Part shown: one piece after another, positions 23,850 through 32,367 of the stretch
How positions within the stretch are numbered: the first letter of the stretch is position 1
How the letters are laid out: the number at the start of each line of letters is the position of its first letter
NCBI GenBank assembly: GCA_021793235.1
Contig: JAJYTD010000035.1
Location: forward strand, 1 to 46,127
DNA length: 46,127 bases
Source of the DNA: Actinomycetes bacterium
GTDB taxonomy: Bacteria; Actinomycetota; Actinomycetes; Streptosporangiales; Streptosporangiaceae
Direction: 5' to 3'
Notes under the pieces: model-generated
Databases searched by the model: none
What the model was told of the DNA's origin: nothing
Seen by the model: only the letters and a program-made list of their open reading frames with translations
Translations under genes and position numbers: made by a program

Positions 23850-25067
23850 GTGCAAACGACAACGAACCACCCGGCCCAGACGCCTCTGTGGCTGGCCGCG
23901 ACCACCCTCGCGGCGTTCGCCACCGGAACCGATGACATGGTGATCGCCGGCCTGCTGCCGGAGCTCGCCACCGACCTGGGCGTCGGCGAACCGGCAGCGG
24001 GCCAGCTCATCACCGCCTACTCGCTGACCTACGGCCTCGGCGCCCCGGTCTTGGCCGTGCTCACGGCGCACCTGCCCAGACGGCGTTTCCTGGTCGCCGC
24101 GACCTTGGTGTTCGCCCTGGTGAACGTGCTGATGGCCGTCGCACCGAACTATCCGGTCCTGATGGCACTGCGCGTTGCCTCCGCGCTCGCCGCGGCGGCG
24201 ATCGTGCCAACGGCACTGGCCCTGGTGGCCGAGCAGGCGCCGACCGGGCGACGCGGCCGGTGGCTGAGCACGGTGACCGCCGGGGTAACGCTCTCCCTGA
24301 TCGCCGGGGTCCCCATCGGCACCTGGATCGCCGCGTTCTTCGACTGGCGCGCGACCATGCTGTTCGTCGCGGTACTCGCGGCCCTCGCCGCAGCGGGCAT
24401 GTCCCGGGTGCCCGAAAGCACCCCGACCGCCACCGAGACCCTCGGCGGGCGCCTGGCCCCGCTCACCCGGCCGACGATCCTGGCCGTCTCGGTGTCCATG
24501 CTGATCGCCGGATCCGGCGGCATGATGGGCTACATCTATCTGGCACCGGTGTCCCGCCACCTCACCGACAGCGGCCCCGGTGCGCTGGGCCTGCTGATCC
24601 TCGTGTTCGGCACCGCGGGCTTCGCCGGGGTCCTCCTGGGCGGCCGCGGCTCCGACACCATCGGCCCCGGCCCCACTCTGGCCGCCGGGATCGCGGTCGC
24701 GGCGGTGATGATCACACTGATCGCCCTGGCAGCGAACACCGTGCCGACCGGAACGGTGCCGTTCCTCGCCCTCGCGTCGGCCACCGCGGTCTGGGCCGTG
24801 GGGATCTGGTCGGTGAGTCCTCCGGTGCAGTCGTGGCTGCTGCCGCGGGCCCGCGGCATGGAAGGCGCTGTCCTCGCCCTGAACACCAGCGGTATGTACC
24901 TCGGGTTCTCTGTCGGCGGGGCGGTCGGCGGCGCGGTCCTGGCCGCGTGGGGAGCCGCCGCCGTACCGGTGGCCTCGGCCGCCCTGCTGGCTGTTGGCGG
25001 CCTGGCCATGGCAGGCTCGTTTCGGATGGGTGCGCGTGACGGGAGGCCAGAAGATGCGGATCGGTGA
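23850..25067 (+). CDS. DHA1-family MFS exporter under MerR control
   Basis: A 405-residue, 12-helix MFS transporter of the DHA1/arabinose-efflux type. It starts at GTG 23850 (VQTTTNHPAQTPLWLAATTL). Helix 1 carries FATGTDDMVIAGLLPEL, the typical start of this group, and the loop after helix 2 has a degenerate motif A with LPRRRFL. Helix 5 has TAGVTLSLIAGVPIGTWI. Such proteins expel drugs or sugars. It overlaps the merR gene by 14 bases and follows a MerR-type promoter, so its substrate or a related toxicant is probably sensed by the MerR protein. Confidence 0.9.
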   Translation: MQTTTNHPAQTPLWLAATTLAAFATGTDDMVIAGLLPELATDLGVGEPAAGQLITAYSLTYGLGAPVLAVLTAHLPRRRFLVAATLVFALVNVLMAVAPNYPVLMALRVASALAAAAIVPTALALVAEQAPTGRRGRWLSTVTAGVTLSLIAGVPIGTWIAAFFDWRATMLFVAVLAALAAAGMSRVPESTPTATETLGGRLAPLTRPTILAVSVSMLIAGSGGMMGYIYLAPVSRHLTDSGPGALGLLILVFGTAGFAGVLLGGRGSDTIGPGPTLAAGIAVAAVMITLIALAANTVPTGTVPFLALASATAVWAVGIWSVSPPVQSWLLPRARGMEGAVLALNTSGMYLGFSVGGAVGGAVLAAWGAAAVPVASAALLAVGGLAMAGSFRMGARDGRPEDADR

Positions 25068-25419
25068 ACTGTCCCGGCTGACCGGGGCGAGCCCTCGTTC
25101 GCTCCGGTACTACGAACAGCAGGGCCTTATCTCATCGGACCGGCGCGACAACGGGTACCGCGACTACGGTGACGACGCGGTCCTGGTGGTCCGCAACGTG
25201 CGGGCGCTCCTGGCCGCCGGACTTACCATGGCCGAGATCTCCCAGGTCGGCGACTGCCTGTTCCATGAGGACCTGTCCCAGGCCGAGGTGTGCGACCACA
25301 TCATCGCCCTGTACGAGCGCCGGATCTCCTCGGTGGAGTCCCACCTTGCCGCCGTCGTCGACACCAGGGCGCGGCTCTCCGCGGAACTGGAGACGCTGAA
25401 GGAGCAGCGCACCACCTGA
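25054..25419 (+). CDS. MerR-family transcriptional regulator
   Basis: A 121-residue MerR protein: MRIGELSRLTGASPRSLRYYEQQGLI is the winged helix-turn-helix, NGYRDYGDDAV the wing, and the rest a dimerisation coiled coil (ALYERRISSVESHLAAVVDTRARLSAELETL). There is little C-terminal effector domain, as in small multidrug- or redox-sensing members. A single Cys after the HTH (GDCLFH) and another (AEVCDHI) could sense thiol-reactive compounds, but this is speculative. ATG 25054 lies after GGGAGG inside the end of the MFS gene. The operon promoter carries a MerR dyad, implying autoregulation. Confidence 0.93.
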   Translation: MRIGELSRLTGASPRSLRYYEQQGLISSDRRDNGYRDYGDDAVLVVRNVRALLAAGLTMAEISQVGDCLFHEDLSQAEVCDHIIALYERRISSVESHLAAVVDTRARLSAELETLKEQRTT

Positions 25420-25422
25420 GCA

Positions 25423-25461
25423 TGCCCGGGAGCGGCTGGGACCCTTGTCCGCTCCCGGGCA
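25423..25461. terminator. 13-bp hairpin between convergent merR and HNH genes
   Basis: Arms 25423-25435 and 25449-25461 are perfect reverse complements with a 13-base loop. The hairpin begins 3 bases after the merR stop and lies 20 bases from the HNH-gene stop, so it can end transcripts from both sides. Confidence 0.7.
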
Positions 25462-25481
25462 CCGCTTGCGGCGATTTCCGG

Positions 25482-26027
25482 CTAGACCGCGACCCGTGCC
25501 ATGTACGGCGCCCATTGGGGGTCGCCGTGCTGGTCGCCGTTGATGAGCCGCCAGTGCAGCCCTCGGGGGACCGTGGGGGTGACGTTCAGCTCCCACCCGA
25601 GCTCATCCAGCAGGCGAGCGGCCTTGCGGTGGTTGCACGGCTTACAGGAGGCCACGACGTTCTCCCATACGTGCGTTCCGCCGCGGCTGCGCGGGATGAC
25701 GTGATCGATGGTCTCGGCCCGCCTGCCGCAGTAGGCGCAGCGATGGGCGTCCCGCCGCATAAGGGCCGCCCGGGTGAGCGGCACCCGCCGTCGGTACGGA
25801 ACCCTGATGTAGCGACGGAGCCTGATCACCGACGGCACCGACAGCACCGTGGTGGCCGAGTGCAAGACGGCACCGGCAGCGTCTCCGTGCACGACTTCGG
25901 CTTTTTCCCGCAGCACCAGCAGGATCGCTCTGCGCAGCGGGACCGTGGTCAGTGGTTCGTAGCTGGCGTTGAGCAGCAGTACGTGGCGGTGTACTGTACC
26001 GTCCTCCGTGCCGCGCCCGGTGCTCAT
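25482..26027 (-). CDS. HNH endonuclease
   Basis: A 181-residue HNH nuclease. The N-terminal half (VLLLNASYEPLTTVPLRRAI) is typical of the actinobacterial group with an RRYIRVPYRRRVPLTR linker. The HNH module starts with a zinc pair CAYCGRR, then IDHVIPRSRGG with the catalytic His, Asn in WENVV, and the second zinc pair CKPCNHRK. All metal and catalytic residues are present. Start ATG 26027 follows GGGAGA by six bases. No restriction or phage partner is beside it; these stand-alone HNH proteins are common chromosomal genes with unknown role. Confidence 0.9.
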   Translation of the reverse strand: MSTGRGTEDGTVHRHVLLLNASYEPLTTVPLRRAILLVLREKAEVVHGDAAGAVLHSATTVLSVPSVIRLRRYIRVPYRRRVPLTRAALMRRDAHRCAYCGRRAETIDHVIPRSRGGTHVWENVVASCKPCNHRKAARLLDELGWELNVTPTVPRGLHWRLINGDQHGDPQWAPYMARVAV

Positions 26028-26322
26028 GGTGTCTCCCGGGCCGTCGTGGTGACCGGCCGTGTCTCTTCCCCGGCCAGCCGATCGGCCAGCCAGGAAACCT
26101 CCTTGGCAGCCGGTCGGATGACCGGCTGTGTTCGCATTGCCACACGGACCTCCCGTGGGTGGTTCCCGCCGAGTGATGTCCCGCACTCAGTTTGCTTGCT
26201 GGAGCCGCTCCGCCGCCACCCTAATTATCGTGAAGCCGCGAAAACTCCCGGATGTACACGGCCATACGCCGACACATCGCTCCGTTGGGACCCCACCAAA
26301 ACCTACGGATAGAGTTCGTTCC

Positions 26323-28413
26323 ATGCCTGAACGTCGCTACCCCGCTGCCGAGCGGCTGGATCTGGCCGAGACCGTCCATGGTCGCGGTATCGCCGACCCT
26401 TATCGTTGGCTTGAGGCCCCCGACACCGCACAGACCAAGGAGTGGTCCGCCGCGCAGGAGGCCCTCTTCTCCGATTTCGGCGCGGACCCCGTGACCCGCG
26501 ACCAGTTCGGCGAGCAGATCCGCGCCCTGATGGGCGCCGGATTCGTCGGTCCGCCCATCTGGCGGGGCGAACGGCGCTTCTTCACCCGACGCACCGCCGA
26601 CCAGGAGCACGCCGTCCTCTACCTGGCGTCCGATTCCGATGAGCGCACACTGATCGACCCCACCGCGATCGACCCCGATGGCGGCACCACACTCGACGCC
26701 TGGCGCCCCGACCCCGAGGGGCGGCTCCTGGCCTACCAGCTCTCCGAAGGCGGCGACGAGGAAGCACTCCTGCGTGTCATGGACGTCGACACCGGCGAGG
26801 ACATCGACGGCCCCATCGACCGGTGCCGCTCCTCCCCCATCGCGTGGCTGCCCGGGGGTGACGCGTTCTACTACGTGCGCCGGCTGGACCCCGGCCTGGT
26901 CCCCGAAGGCGAGGAACAGTACCACCGGCGGATCTACCTGCACCGTGTCGGCTCCTCGGTCGACGACGACGTGCTGGTCTTCGGCGACGGCCGCGACAAG
27001 ACCGAGTATTTCGGCGTGTCCGTCAGCAGGGACGGCCGCTGGCTGCTGCTCACCTCCGCCAAAGGCACCTCCGCCAGCAACGACGCCTGGATCGCCGACC
27101 TGTCCGCCACCGGCCCCGAAGCTCCGCGGTTCACCGCCATCCAGGAGGGTGTCGACGCCGAGGTCTCCCCTCACGTGGGGCGCGACGGCAGGCTTTACCT
27201 GTTCACCGACCGCGACTCTCCGCGGGGCCGCCTGTGCGTGGCCGACCCGGCGACGCCCGGCTACGAGCACTGGCGCACCCTCGTCCCGACCGACCCTGAC
27301 GCGGTCCTCAGCGACTTCGCCGTCCTCGACGGCGCTGAGCTGCCGAGTCCGCTTCTGCTGGCCTCCTGGCGGCGGCACGCCATCAGCGAGGTCACCGTGC
27401 ACGACCTGACCACCGGCCAGCACCGCGGCTCCCTTCCGCTGCCCGGCCTCGGCTCCATCGGCGGACTGGTCGAACGCCCCGAAGGCGGCCACGAGGCCTG
27501 GTTCGGCTACACCGACAACACCTCGCCCGCCTCGGTGTACCACTACGACGGGCGCACCCAAGACGTGTCCCTCTGGGCGTCCCCACCGGGCTCCCTGGAG
27601 CTCCCCGAGGTCCGCACCGAGCAGGTCGCCTATACTTCCCGCGATGGGACACCGGTCCGCATGCTGGTGATCTCCCCGCCCGGCGGGGACGGCCCGCGGC
27701 CTGCCGTCCTGTACGGCTACGGGGGCTTCTCCATCTCCCTCACCCCCGCCTACTCGGCGACGATCCTGGCCTGGGTGCGCGCCGGCGGCGTCTACGCGAT
27801 CGCCAACCTCCGCGGCGGCCTGGAGGAAGGCGAGGAGTGGCATCGCGCGGGCATGCTCGGCAACAAGCAGAACGTCTTCGACGACTGCGTGAGCGCGGCC
27901 GAGCACCTGATCGCCACCGGCAGGACCACCGCCGACCAGTTGGCCGTCATGGGCGGCAGCAACGGCGGCCTGCTGGTCGGCGCGGCCATCACCCAGCGCC
28001 CCGACCTGTTCGCCGCCGCGGTGTGTTCTGCGCCTCTGCTGGACATGGTCCGCTACGAGAAGTCCGGCCTCGGCCAGTTGTGGAGCGTCGAGTACGGCAG
28101 CGCCGAGGATCCCGAAGCGCTCGGCTGGCTGCTGGCCTATTCCCCCTACCACAACGTCCACCAGGGCACCCGCTACCCGGCCACGCTCTTCACCGTCTTC
28201 GACAACGACACCCGTGTCGACCCCCTGCACGCCCGCAAAATGTGCGCCGCGCTGCAGCACGCGACATCAGCGCCCATCGCCGAACGCCCCGTCCTGCTCC
28301 GCCGCGAGGCCGAGGTGGGGCACAGTTCCCGTTCGGTCAGCCGCAGCATCCGCCTCAGCGCCGACCAGTTGGCGTTTCTGGCCCGCTACACCGGACTGGA
28401 GCCCCGGCCATAG
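26323..28413 (+). CDS. Prolyl oligopeptidase family serine peptidase (S9A)
   Basis: A 696-residue cytosolic oligopeptidase. The N-terminal part is a seven-blade propeller that begins PYRWLEAPDTAQTKEW, the S9A signature. The hydrolase domain carries Ser546 in GGSNGGLL, Asp633 in DNDTRVDP and His667 in EVGHSSRS, a complete triad, together with GYGGFSISLTP and NLRGGLEEGEEWH. It cuts short proline-containing peptides. No signal peptide is seen. The ATG at 26323 gives the family-typical start. A 295-base divergent gap separates it from the HNH gene. The thioesterase follows 58 bases downstream on the same strand. Confidence 0.93.
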   Translation: MPERRYPAAERLDLAETVHGRGIADPYRWLEAPDTAQTKEWSAAQEALFSDFGADPVTRDQFGEQIRALMGAGFVGPPIWRGERRFFTRRTADQEHAVLYLASDSDERTLIDPTAIDPDGGTTLDAWRPDPEGRLLAYQLSEGGDEEALLRVMDVDTGEDIDGPIDRCRSSPIAWLPGGDAFYYVRRLDPGLVPEGEEQYHRRIYLHRVGSSVDDDVLVFGDGRDKTEYFGVSVSRDGRWLLLTSAKGTSASNDAWIADLSATGPEAPRFTAIQEGVDAEVSPHVGRDGRLYLFTDRDSPRGRLCVADPATPGYEHWRTLVPTDPDAVLSDFAVLDGAELPSPLLLASWRRHAISEVTVHDLTTGQHRGSLPLPGLGSIGGLVERPEGGHEAWFGYTDNTSPASVYHYDGRTQDVSLWASPPGSLELPEVRTEQVAYTSRDGTPVRMLVISPPGGDGPRPAVLYGYGGFSISLTPAYSATILAWVRAGGVYAIANLRGGLEEGEEWHRAGMLGNKQNVFDDCVSAAEHLIATGRTTADQLAVMGGSNGGLLVGAAITQRPDLFAAAVCSAPLLDMVRYEKSGLGQLWSVEYGSAEDPEALGWLLAYSPYHNVHQGTRYPATLFTVFDNDTRVDPLHARKMCAALQHATSAPIAERPVLLRREAEVGHSSRSVSRSIRLSADQLAFLARYTGLEPRP

Positions 28414-28471
28414 GGCTGCACCCGCCAGTTGGCAGAATCGTGTGGTCACACGTGCGAAGGGATGGAGAACA

Positions 28472-28933
28472 GTGGGAGAGACCGCGGCCGCGACGGTTAC
28501 GAGGCAGGCGAGTAGGAGTCCGCGGCGGCACGTCTACTTCGCGCATATCCGCTTCGCCGACCTCGACCCGCTCAACCACGTCAACAACGTGCAGATGCTC
28601 ACCTACCTGGAGGACGCCCGGATCTCGCTCTTCGGGGAGGGGACCCGGGCCGGCTTCCCCTTCGGGGGGATAGTCATCGCCCGAAACGAGATCGACTACC
28701 TGCACCCCATCTCCCTGCGCCCCGAACCCGTCCGCGTGGAAACCCGGGTGACCGAGGTGAAGAACGCCAGTTTCCGGCTCGAATACGAAATCCTCGACGA
28801 CGACCGGGTCTATGCCCGCGCTGCCTCAGTTGCCGTCGGCTTCGATACCGAAACCCAGTCCGCGCGCCGCCTCACTGCCGAGGAGCGGGAATTCCTCGGC
28901 GGATACCTGGAAGACGGTCACCGCCGATCTTGA
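28472..28933 (+). CDS. Hotdog-fold acyl-CoA thioesterase (4HBT type)
   Basis: A 153-residue hotdog-fold thioesterase. HIRFADLDPLNHVNNVQMLTYLEDAR holds the catalytic Asp and the NHVNN motif of the 4-hydroxybenzoyl-CoA thioesterase family; YLHPISLRPEPVRVETRV is the second strand region. It hydrolyses an acyl-CoA thioester of unknown chain. GTG 28472 is preceded by AAGGGATGGAGAAC. It probably shares a transcript with the peptidase upstream. A small hairpin lies over its stop codon. Confidence 0.88.
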   Translation: MGETAAATVTRQASRSPRRHVYFAHIRFADLDPLNHVNNVQMLTYLEDARISLFGEGTRAGFPFGGIVIARNEIDYLHPISLRPEPVRVETRVTEVKNASFRLEYEILDDDRVYARAASVAVGFDTETQSARRLTAEEREFLGGYLEDGHRRS

Positions 28934-28985
28934 CGCTGTGCAGGCATACAAGCGTTTTTCCACGTGCACAGAGCCAGCAGCGTCA
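28931..28985 (+). terminator. Nested hairpin at the thioesterase stop
   Basis: TGACGCTG (28931-28938, starting with the stop codon) pairs with CAGCGTCA (28978-28985), and TGTGCA (28937-28942) can pair with TGCACA (28965-28970), giving two competing or nested stems; a TTTTT lies in the loop. Probably terminates the peptidase-thioesterase transcript. Confidence 0.4.
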
Positions 28986-29091
28986 GCAAGAGGTGGGCTC
29001 GGCCCCGTGTGTCGCGTGCCGTATGCGCCTTTTCGTGCTCATGATGGAACGGAGCCCGTCCCCGACCGCCGAGCCACCTTAGGTGCAGCCG

Positions 29092-29769
29092 ATGAGCCAC
29101 CCAGCACCCGGACAACCGCCCAACGATGACGGCTTCCACCATCCCTATGGACAGCCGCGGCAACCGGGCGATCCCTATGGCACACCGCAGCAGCCCTACG
29201 CCGGGCCGCAGCCGCCTTACGGCACACCGGGGCCAGGCGGTGTGCGCCTGGCCGAATGGTGGAAGCGGCTCCTGGCCCGCATCATCGACGTCCTCGTGCT
29301 GCTCATTCCGGCGTTCATTCTGCAGTTCATCATCGCGATCGGCTACCTGGGCATCGTCGGTGTCGGCCCACACCGGTCCCCGAACACCTTTCCCATGGGC
29401 GGGGGAGGCCGCGACGGCATTCTTCTGCTGGATGCGATCAGCAGTCTGCTGATGCTGGCCCTGCTATTCGGCTACGAGGTCTGGATGCTCAGCCGCTGGG
29501 GGCGTACCGTCGGGAAGATGGCGATGGGCCTGCGGGTGGTGCCGCTCAGCGGCACGGCCCACCCTAGGGCCGGAGGCCTCCCGGCAAGTACGGCGGCAAT
29601 CCGTGCCCTGGTCTGGTGGGGGCCCTGGGGCCTCAACTGGATCCCCCTCATCGGCGCCATCATCGGGTTTTTCCCGCTGCTCAACGGCCTGTGGCCGCTG
29701 TGGGACAAGCCGAACCAGCAATCGCTCAATGACAAGGCCGCGGCGACAATCGTGACCGCCGAACGCTGA
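29092..29769 (+). CDS. RDD-family membrane protein
   Basis: A 225-residue protein with a Pro/Gly/Tyr/Gln-rich cytosolic N-terminus of about 45 residues made of YGxPxxP-like repeats, then an RDD domain: WWKRLLARIIDVLVLLIPAFIL with the Arg-Asp pair, a second helix LLDAISSLLMLALLFGYEVW, the motif SRWGRTVGKMAMGLRVV and a final helix NWIPLIGAIIGFFPLL. RDD proteins may exchange ions or small solutes, but function is largely unknown. ATG 29092 follows AGGTG by seven bases. The stretch after its stop is an MFS remnant. Confidence 0.88.
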   Translation: MSHPAPGQPPNDDGFHHPYGQPRQPGDPYGTPQQPYAGPQPPYGTPGPGGVRLAEWWKRLLARIIDVLVLLIPAFILQFIIAIGYLGIVGVGPHRSPNTFPMGGGGRDGILLLDAISSLLMLALLFGYEVWMLSRWGRTVGKMAMGLRVVPLSGTAHPRAGGLPASTAAIRALVWWGPWGLNWIPLIGAIIGFFPLLNGLWPLWDKPNQQSLNDKAAATIVTAER

Positions 29770-29773
29770 ACCG

Positions 29774-30062
29774 GTGGTCTTCGAGCGCCACGGCGCTCCC
29801 GGAGCACCCCGCCCCGTTCCCACCAGCGCGAGCACTGTCCAATGGCCTGCCCTGGTGGCTGCCCGAAAACGCCGGACCGTCCTCGGTACCGCGATCGCCG
29901 CGCAGGTCGCGCGTGTGTCGGCCCTGTTCGGGGCTCCGTTCGTGCTGCCGAAGCTACAAGACGCCTACGGGCTGACGACCGCCCAGGCCGGGACGCTTAC
30001 CGGGCTGCCCGGTTGCCGTGCCTTCGGCACGGCCCTGACCTGGGCCCATGCTCGGCGGGTCC
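29774..30062 (+). pseudogene. Remnant of an MFS transporter N-terminus
   Basis: In one frame RTVLGTAIAAQVARVSALF then GAPFVLPKLQDAYGLTTAQ, AGTLTGLPG looks like the first helix and loop of an MFS transporter, but similarity stops at about 30010, where a GCCGTGCC-TTC-GGCACGGC hairpin lies, and the rest is low-complexity Arg/Pro sequence. The remainder of the transporter is absent; a truncated globin begins on the other strand. I read this as a decayed gene; a short intact membrane peptide is less likely. Confidence 0.5.
30015..30033. terminator. 8-bp hairpin with a CTTCG loop
   Basis: GCCGTGCC (30015-30022) and GGCACGGC (30026-30033) enclose TTC, forming the especially stable C(UUCG)G-type loop. 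It may end transcripts from the RDD gene or the globin gene. Confidence 0.5.
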
Positions 30063-30083
30063 GGCGTTCCGTGCCTTCGCCGA

Positions 30084-30614
30084 CTACTTCAGCGAGACCC
30101 GGATGGGTTCATCGCCGTCGTCGTCCTCTCCGGCACCGCCGCCCTCGCCTTCGGCGGCCGTGCCCGCTCCTCGTACGCTGATCGAGGTGGGGTCGACCAC
30201 CTGAGCGGCCTGCCCGCTCTCCTCGGGAACGTTCACCATGCTGTGCGCGGCATAGACCATGTACTCCCACAGCCGCTGGTCCAGCGATTCGGGAAGGACG
30301 AGGTCATCGATTGCGGCGCGCATGTGCGCCAGCCAGTGGTCGCGTTCGCGGGCGCCGATCCGGAAGGGGGTGTGCCGCATCCGCAGCCGCGGGTGTCCCC
30401 GCCGTTCGGTGTAGGTTCGGGGACCGCCCCAATACTGGATGAGGAACAGCCGCAGCCGTTCCTCCGCCGGGCCGAGGTCCTCTTCCGGATAGAGGGGACG
30501 CAGGACAGGATCGTCGGCGACGCCCTCGTAGAAACGGCGAACGAGGCGGACGAACGCCTCCTCGCCACCGACGGCGTCGTAGAAGGTCACGTGGTCTTCG
30601 CGCGCGGAACTCAT
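30084..30614 (-). CDS. glbO: Group II truncated haemoglobin (trHbO)
   Basis: A 176-residue globin that binds haem and O2. [22 protein letters not shown] supplies the B10 tyrosine, [10 protein letters not shown] the trHbO-type segment with the conserved Trp, and [14 protein letters not shown] the proximal F8 histidine. The core ends near residue 130; a Gly/Asp/Glu-rich tail of about 45 residues follows and lies partly antisense to the MFS remnant region. The ATG is at 30614, 88 bases downstream of ettA on the same strand. Likely roles are O2/NO chemistry. Confidence 0.93.
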   Translation of the reverse strand: MSSAREDHVTFYDAVGGEEAFVRLVRRFYEGVADDPVLRPLYPEEDLGPAEERLRLFLIQYWGGPRTYTERRGHPRLRMRHTPFRIGARERDHWLAHMRAAIDDLVLPESLDQRLWEYMVYAAHSMVNVPEESGQAAQVVDPTSISVRGAGTAAEGEGGGAGEDDDGDEPIRVSLK

Positions 30615-30667
30615 AATCGCCTGCCAGCTTAGGTTCTGTCATCCTTCGAGGGGCGACCGGCCGGTGT

Positions 30668-30693
30668 GCGCGTCCGTGGGAGCACGGACGCGC
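30668..30693 (-). terminator. 11-bp GC hairpin after ettA
   Basis: GCGCGTCCGTG (30668-30678) and CACGGACGCGC (30683-30693) are perfect complements around a 4-base loop, starting 10 bases beyond the ettA stop codon. A T-run is absent, as usual in actinomycetes. It would reduce read-through into the globin gene. Confidence 0.7.
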
Positions 30694-30702
30694 AGGACGG
30701 CC

Positions 30703-32367
30703 TCAGTCGCGGGTGAGCTTGCGGTGGGTCACCGCATGCGGGCGCGCGGCCTCGGCCCCCAGCCTCTCGATCTTGTTCTTCTCATAGGACTCGAAGTTGC
30801 CCTCGAACCAGAACCAGTCGGCGTCGCCCTCCCATGCGAGGATGTGCGTGGCAACACGGTCCAGGAACCAGCGGTCGTGGCTGGTGATCACGGCGCATCC
30901 GGGAAACTCCAGCAGCGCGTTCTCCAGCGACCCGAGGGTGTCGACATCAAGGTCGTTCGTCGGCTCGTCCAGCAGCAGCAGATTCCCGCCCTGTTTGAGG
31001 GTGAGCGCCAGGTTCACCCGGTTGCGTTCGCCGCCGGAGAGCACACCGGCCGGCTTCTGCTGGTCCGATCCCTTGAACCCGAAGGCCGCGACATAGGCCC
31101 GGCTGGGGATCTCGACGTTGCCGACCCGGATGAAGGCCTCACCGTCGGAGACCACTTCCCAGACGTTCTTCGTGTCGTCGATCCGACCGCGGTACTGGTC
31201 GACATAGGAGATCTTCACGGTGTCGCCGACGGAGATGGTTCCGGCGTCCGGCTTCTCCTGGCCCACGATCATCTTGAACAGCGTGGTCTTACCGACGCCG
31301 TTGGGGCCGATCACACCGACGATGCCGTTCGGCGGCAGCTGAAAGCTCAAGTCTTCGATGAGAACGCGGTCGTCGAACCCCTTCGTCAGGTTCTTGACCT
31401 CGACCACACTCGTGCCCAGGCGCGGGCCCGGAGGGATCTGGATCTCCTCGAAGTCGAGCTTGCGGGTCTTGTCGGCCTCTGCCGCCATCTCCTCGTAGCG
31501 CTGCAGGCGGGCCCTGCTCTTGGTCTGGCGGGCCTTGGCGTTGGAGCGGACCCACTCCAACTCATCCTGCAGCCGCTTCTGGCGTTTGACGTCCTTTTGC
31601 CCCTCGACCTTCAGGCGGGCGGCCTTGGTCTCGAGGTAGGTGGTGTAGTTGCCTTCATAGGGGTAGAGCTTGCCGCGGTCCAGTTCCAGGATCCATGTGG
31701 CGACGTTGTCCAGGAAGTACCTGTCGTGCGTGATCGCGATGATCGTTCCGGGGTAGGACTCCAGGTGCTGCTCCAGCCACTGCACGCTCTCTGCGTCGAG
31801 GTGGTTGGTGGGCTCGTCCAGCAACAGGAGGTCGGGCTGCTCCAGCAGGAGCTTGCACAGCGCCACCCGGCGCTTCTCGCCGCCGGAGAGCACGGCGATG
31901 TCGGCGTCCGGCGGCGGGCACCGCAGCGCGTCCATAGCCTGCGCCAACTGGCTGTCGAGGTCCCACGCGTTGCGGTGGTCGAGCTGCTCCTGCAGTTTGC
32001 CCATCTCTTCGAGCAGGTCGTCGGAGTAGTCGGTCGCCATCTTCTCGGCGATCTCGTTGAAGCGGTTGAGCATCGCCTTGGTCTCGGCGACGCCGTCCTC
32101 GACGTTCTGCAGCACGGTCTTGTCGTGGTCGAGCCGCGGCTCTTGGGCGAGCAGCCCGACGCTGAACTCCGGCATCAGCCGGGCCTCGCCGTTGGACGGT
32201 TGCTCAATTCCGGCCATGAGCTTCAGCAGCGTGGACTTACCCGCGCCGTTCGGCCCCACGACACCGATCTTCGCCCCGTAGAGGAACTGTCCCGAGACGT
32301 CGTCCAGCACGACCTTGTCGCCATGCGCCTTGCGCACGTTTCGCAAGCTGTAGATAAACTCCGGCAT
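30703..32367 (-). CDS. ettA: Energy-dependent translational throttle protein EttA (ABC-F)
   Basis: A 554-residue ABC-F ATPase that binds the ribosomal E site and gates the first elongation steps by ATP level. Two ATPase domains have Walker A GPNGAGKST and GPNGVGKTT, signatures LSGGEKRRVAL and LSGGERNRVNL, and Walker B LLLLDEPTNHLD and LLLLDEPTNDLD; the arm and linker lie between. Length equals that of E. coli EttA (555). ATG 32367 (MPEFIYSLRNVRKAHG) has a strong GGAGG four bases upstream, so independent translation is likely even though the frame is open upstream through the DUF4192 gene. Confidence 0.96.
   Translation of the reverse strand: MPEFIYSLRNVRKAHGDKVVLDDVSGQFLYGAKIGVVGPNGAGKSTLLKLMAGIEQPSNGEARLMPEFSVGLLAQEPRLDHDKTVLQNVEDGVAETKAMLNRFNEIAEKMATDYSDDLLEEMGKLQEQLDHRNAWDLDSQLAQAMDALRCPPPDADIAVLSGGEKRRVALCKLLLEQPDLLLLDEPTNHLDAESVQWLEQHLESYPGTIIAITHDRYFLDNVATWILELDRGKLYPYEGNYTTYLETKAARLKVEGQKDVKRQKRLQDELEWVRSNAKARQTKSRARLQRYEEMAAEADKTRKLDFEEIQIPPGPRLGTSVVEVKNLTKGFDDRVLIEDLSFQLPPNGIVGVIGPNGVGKTTLFKMIVGQEKPDAGTISVGDTVKISYVDQYRGRIDDTKNVWEVVSDGEAFIRVGNVEIPSRAYVAAFGFKGSDQQKPAGVLSGGERNRVNLALTLKQGGNLLLLDEPTNDLDVDTLGSLENALLEFPGCAVITSHDRWFLDRVATHILAWEGDADWFWFEGNFESYEKNKIERLGAEAARPHAVTHRKLTRD

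Noticed and set aside
26221-28260. 679-codon open frame on the minus strand
   Set aside because: Shadow of the prolyl oligopeptidase, which has a complete catalytic triad in the other direction.
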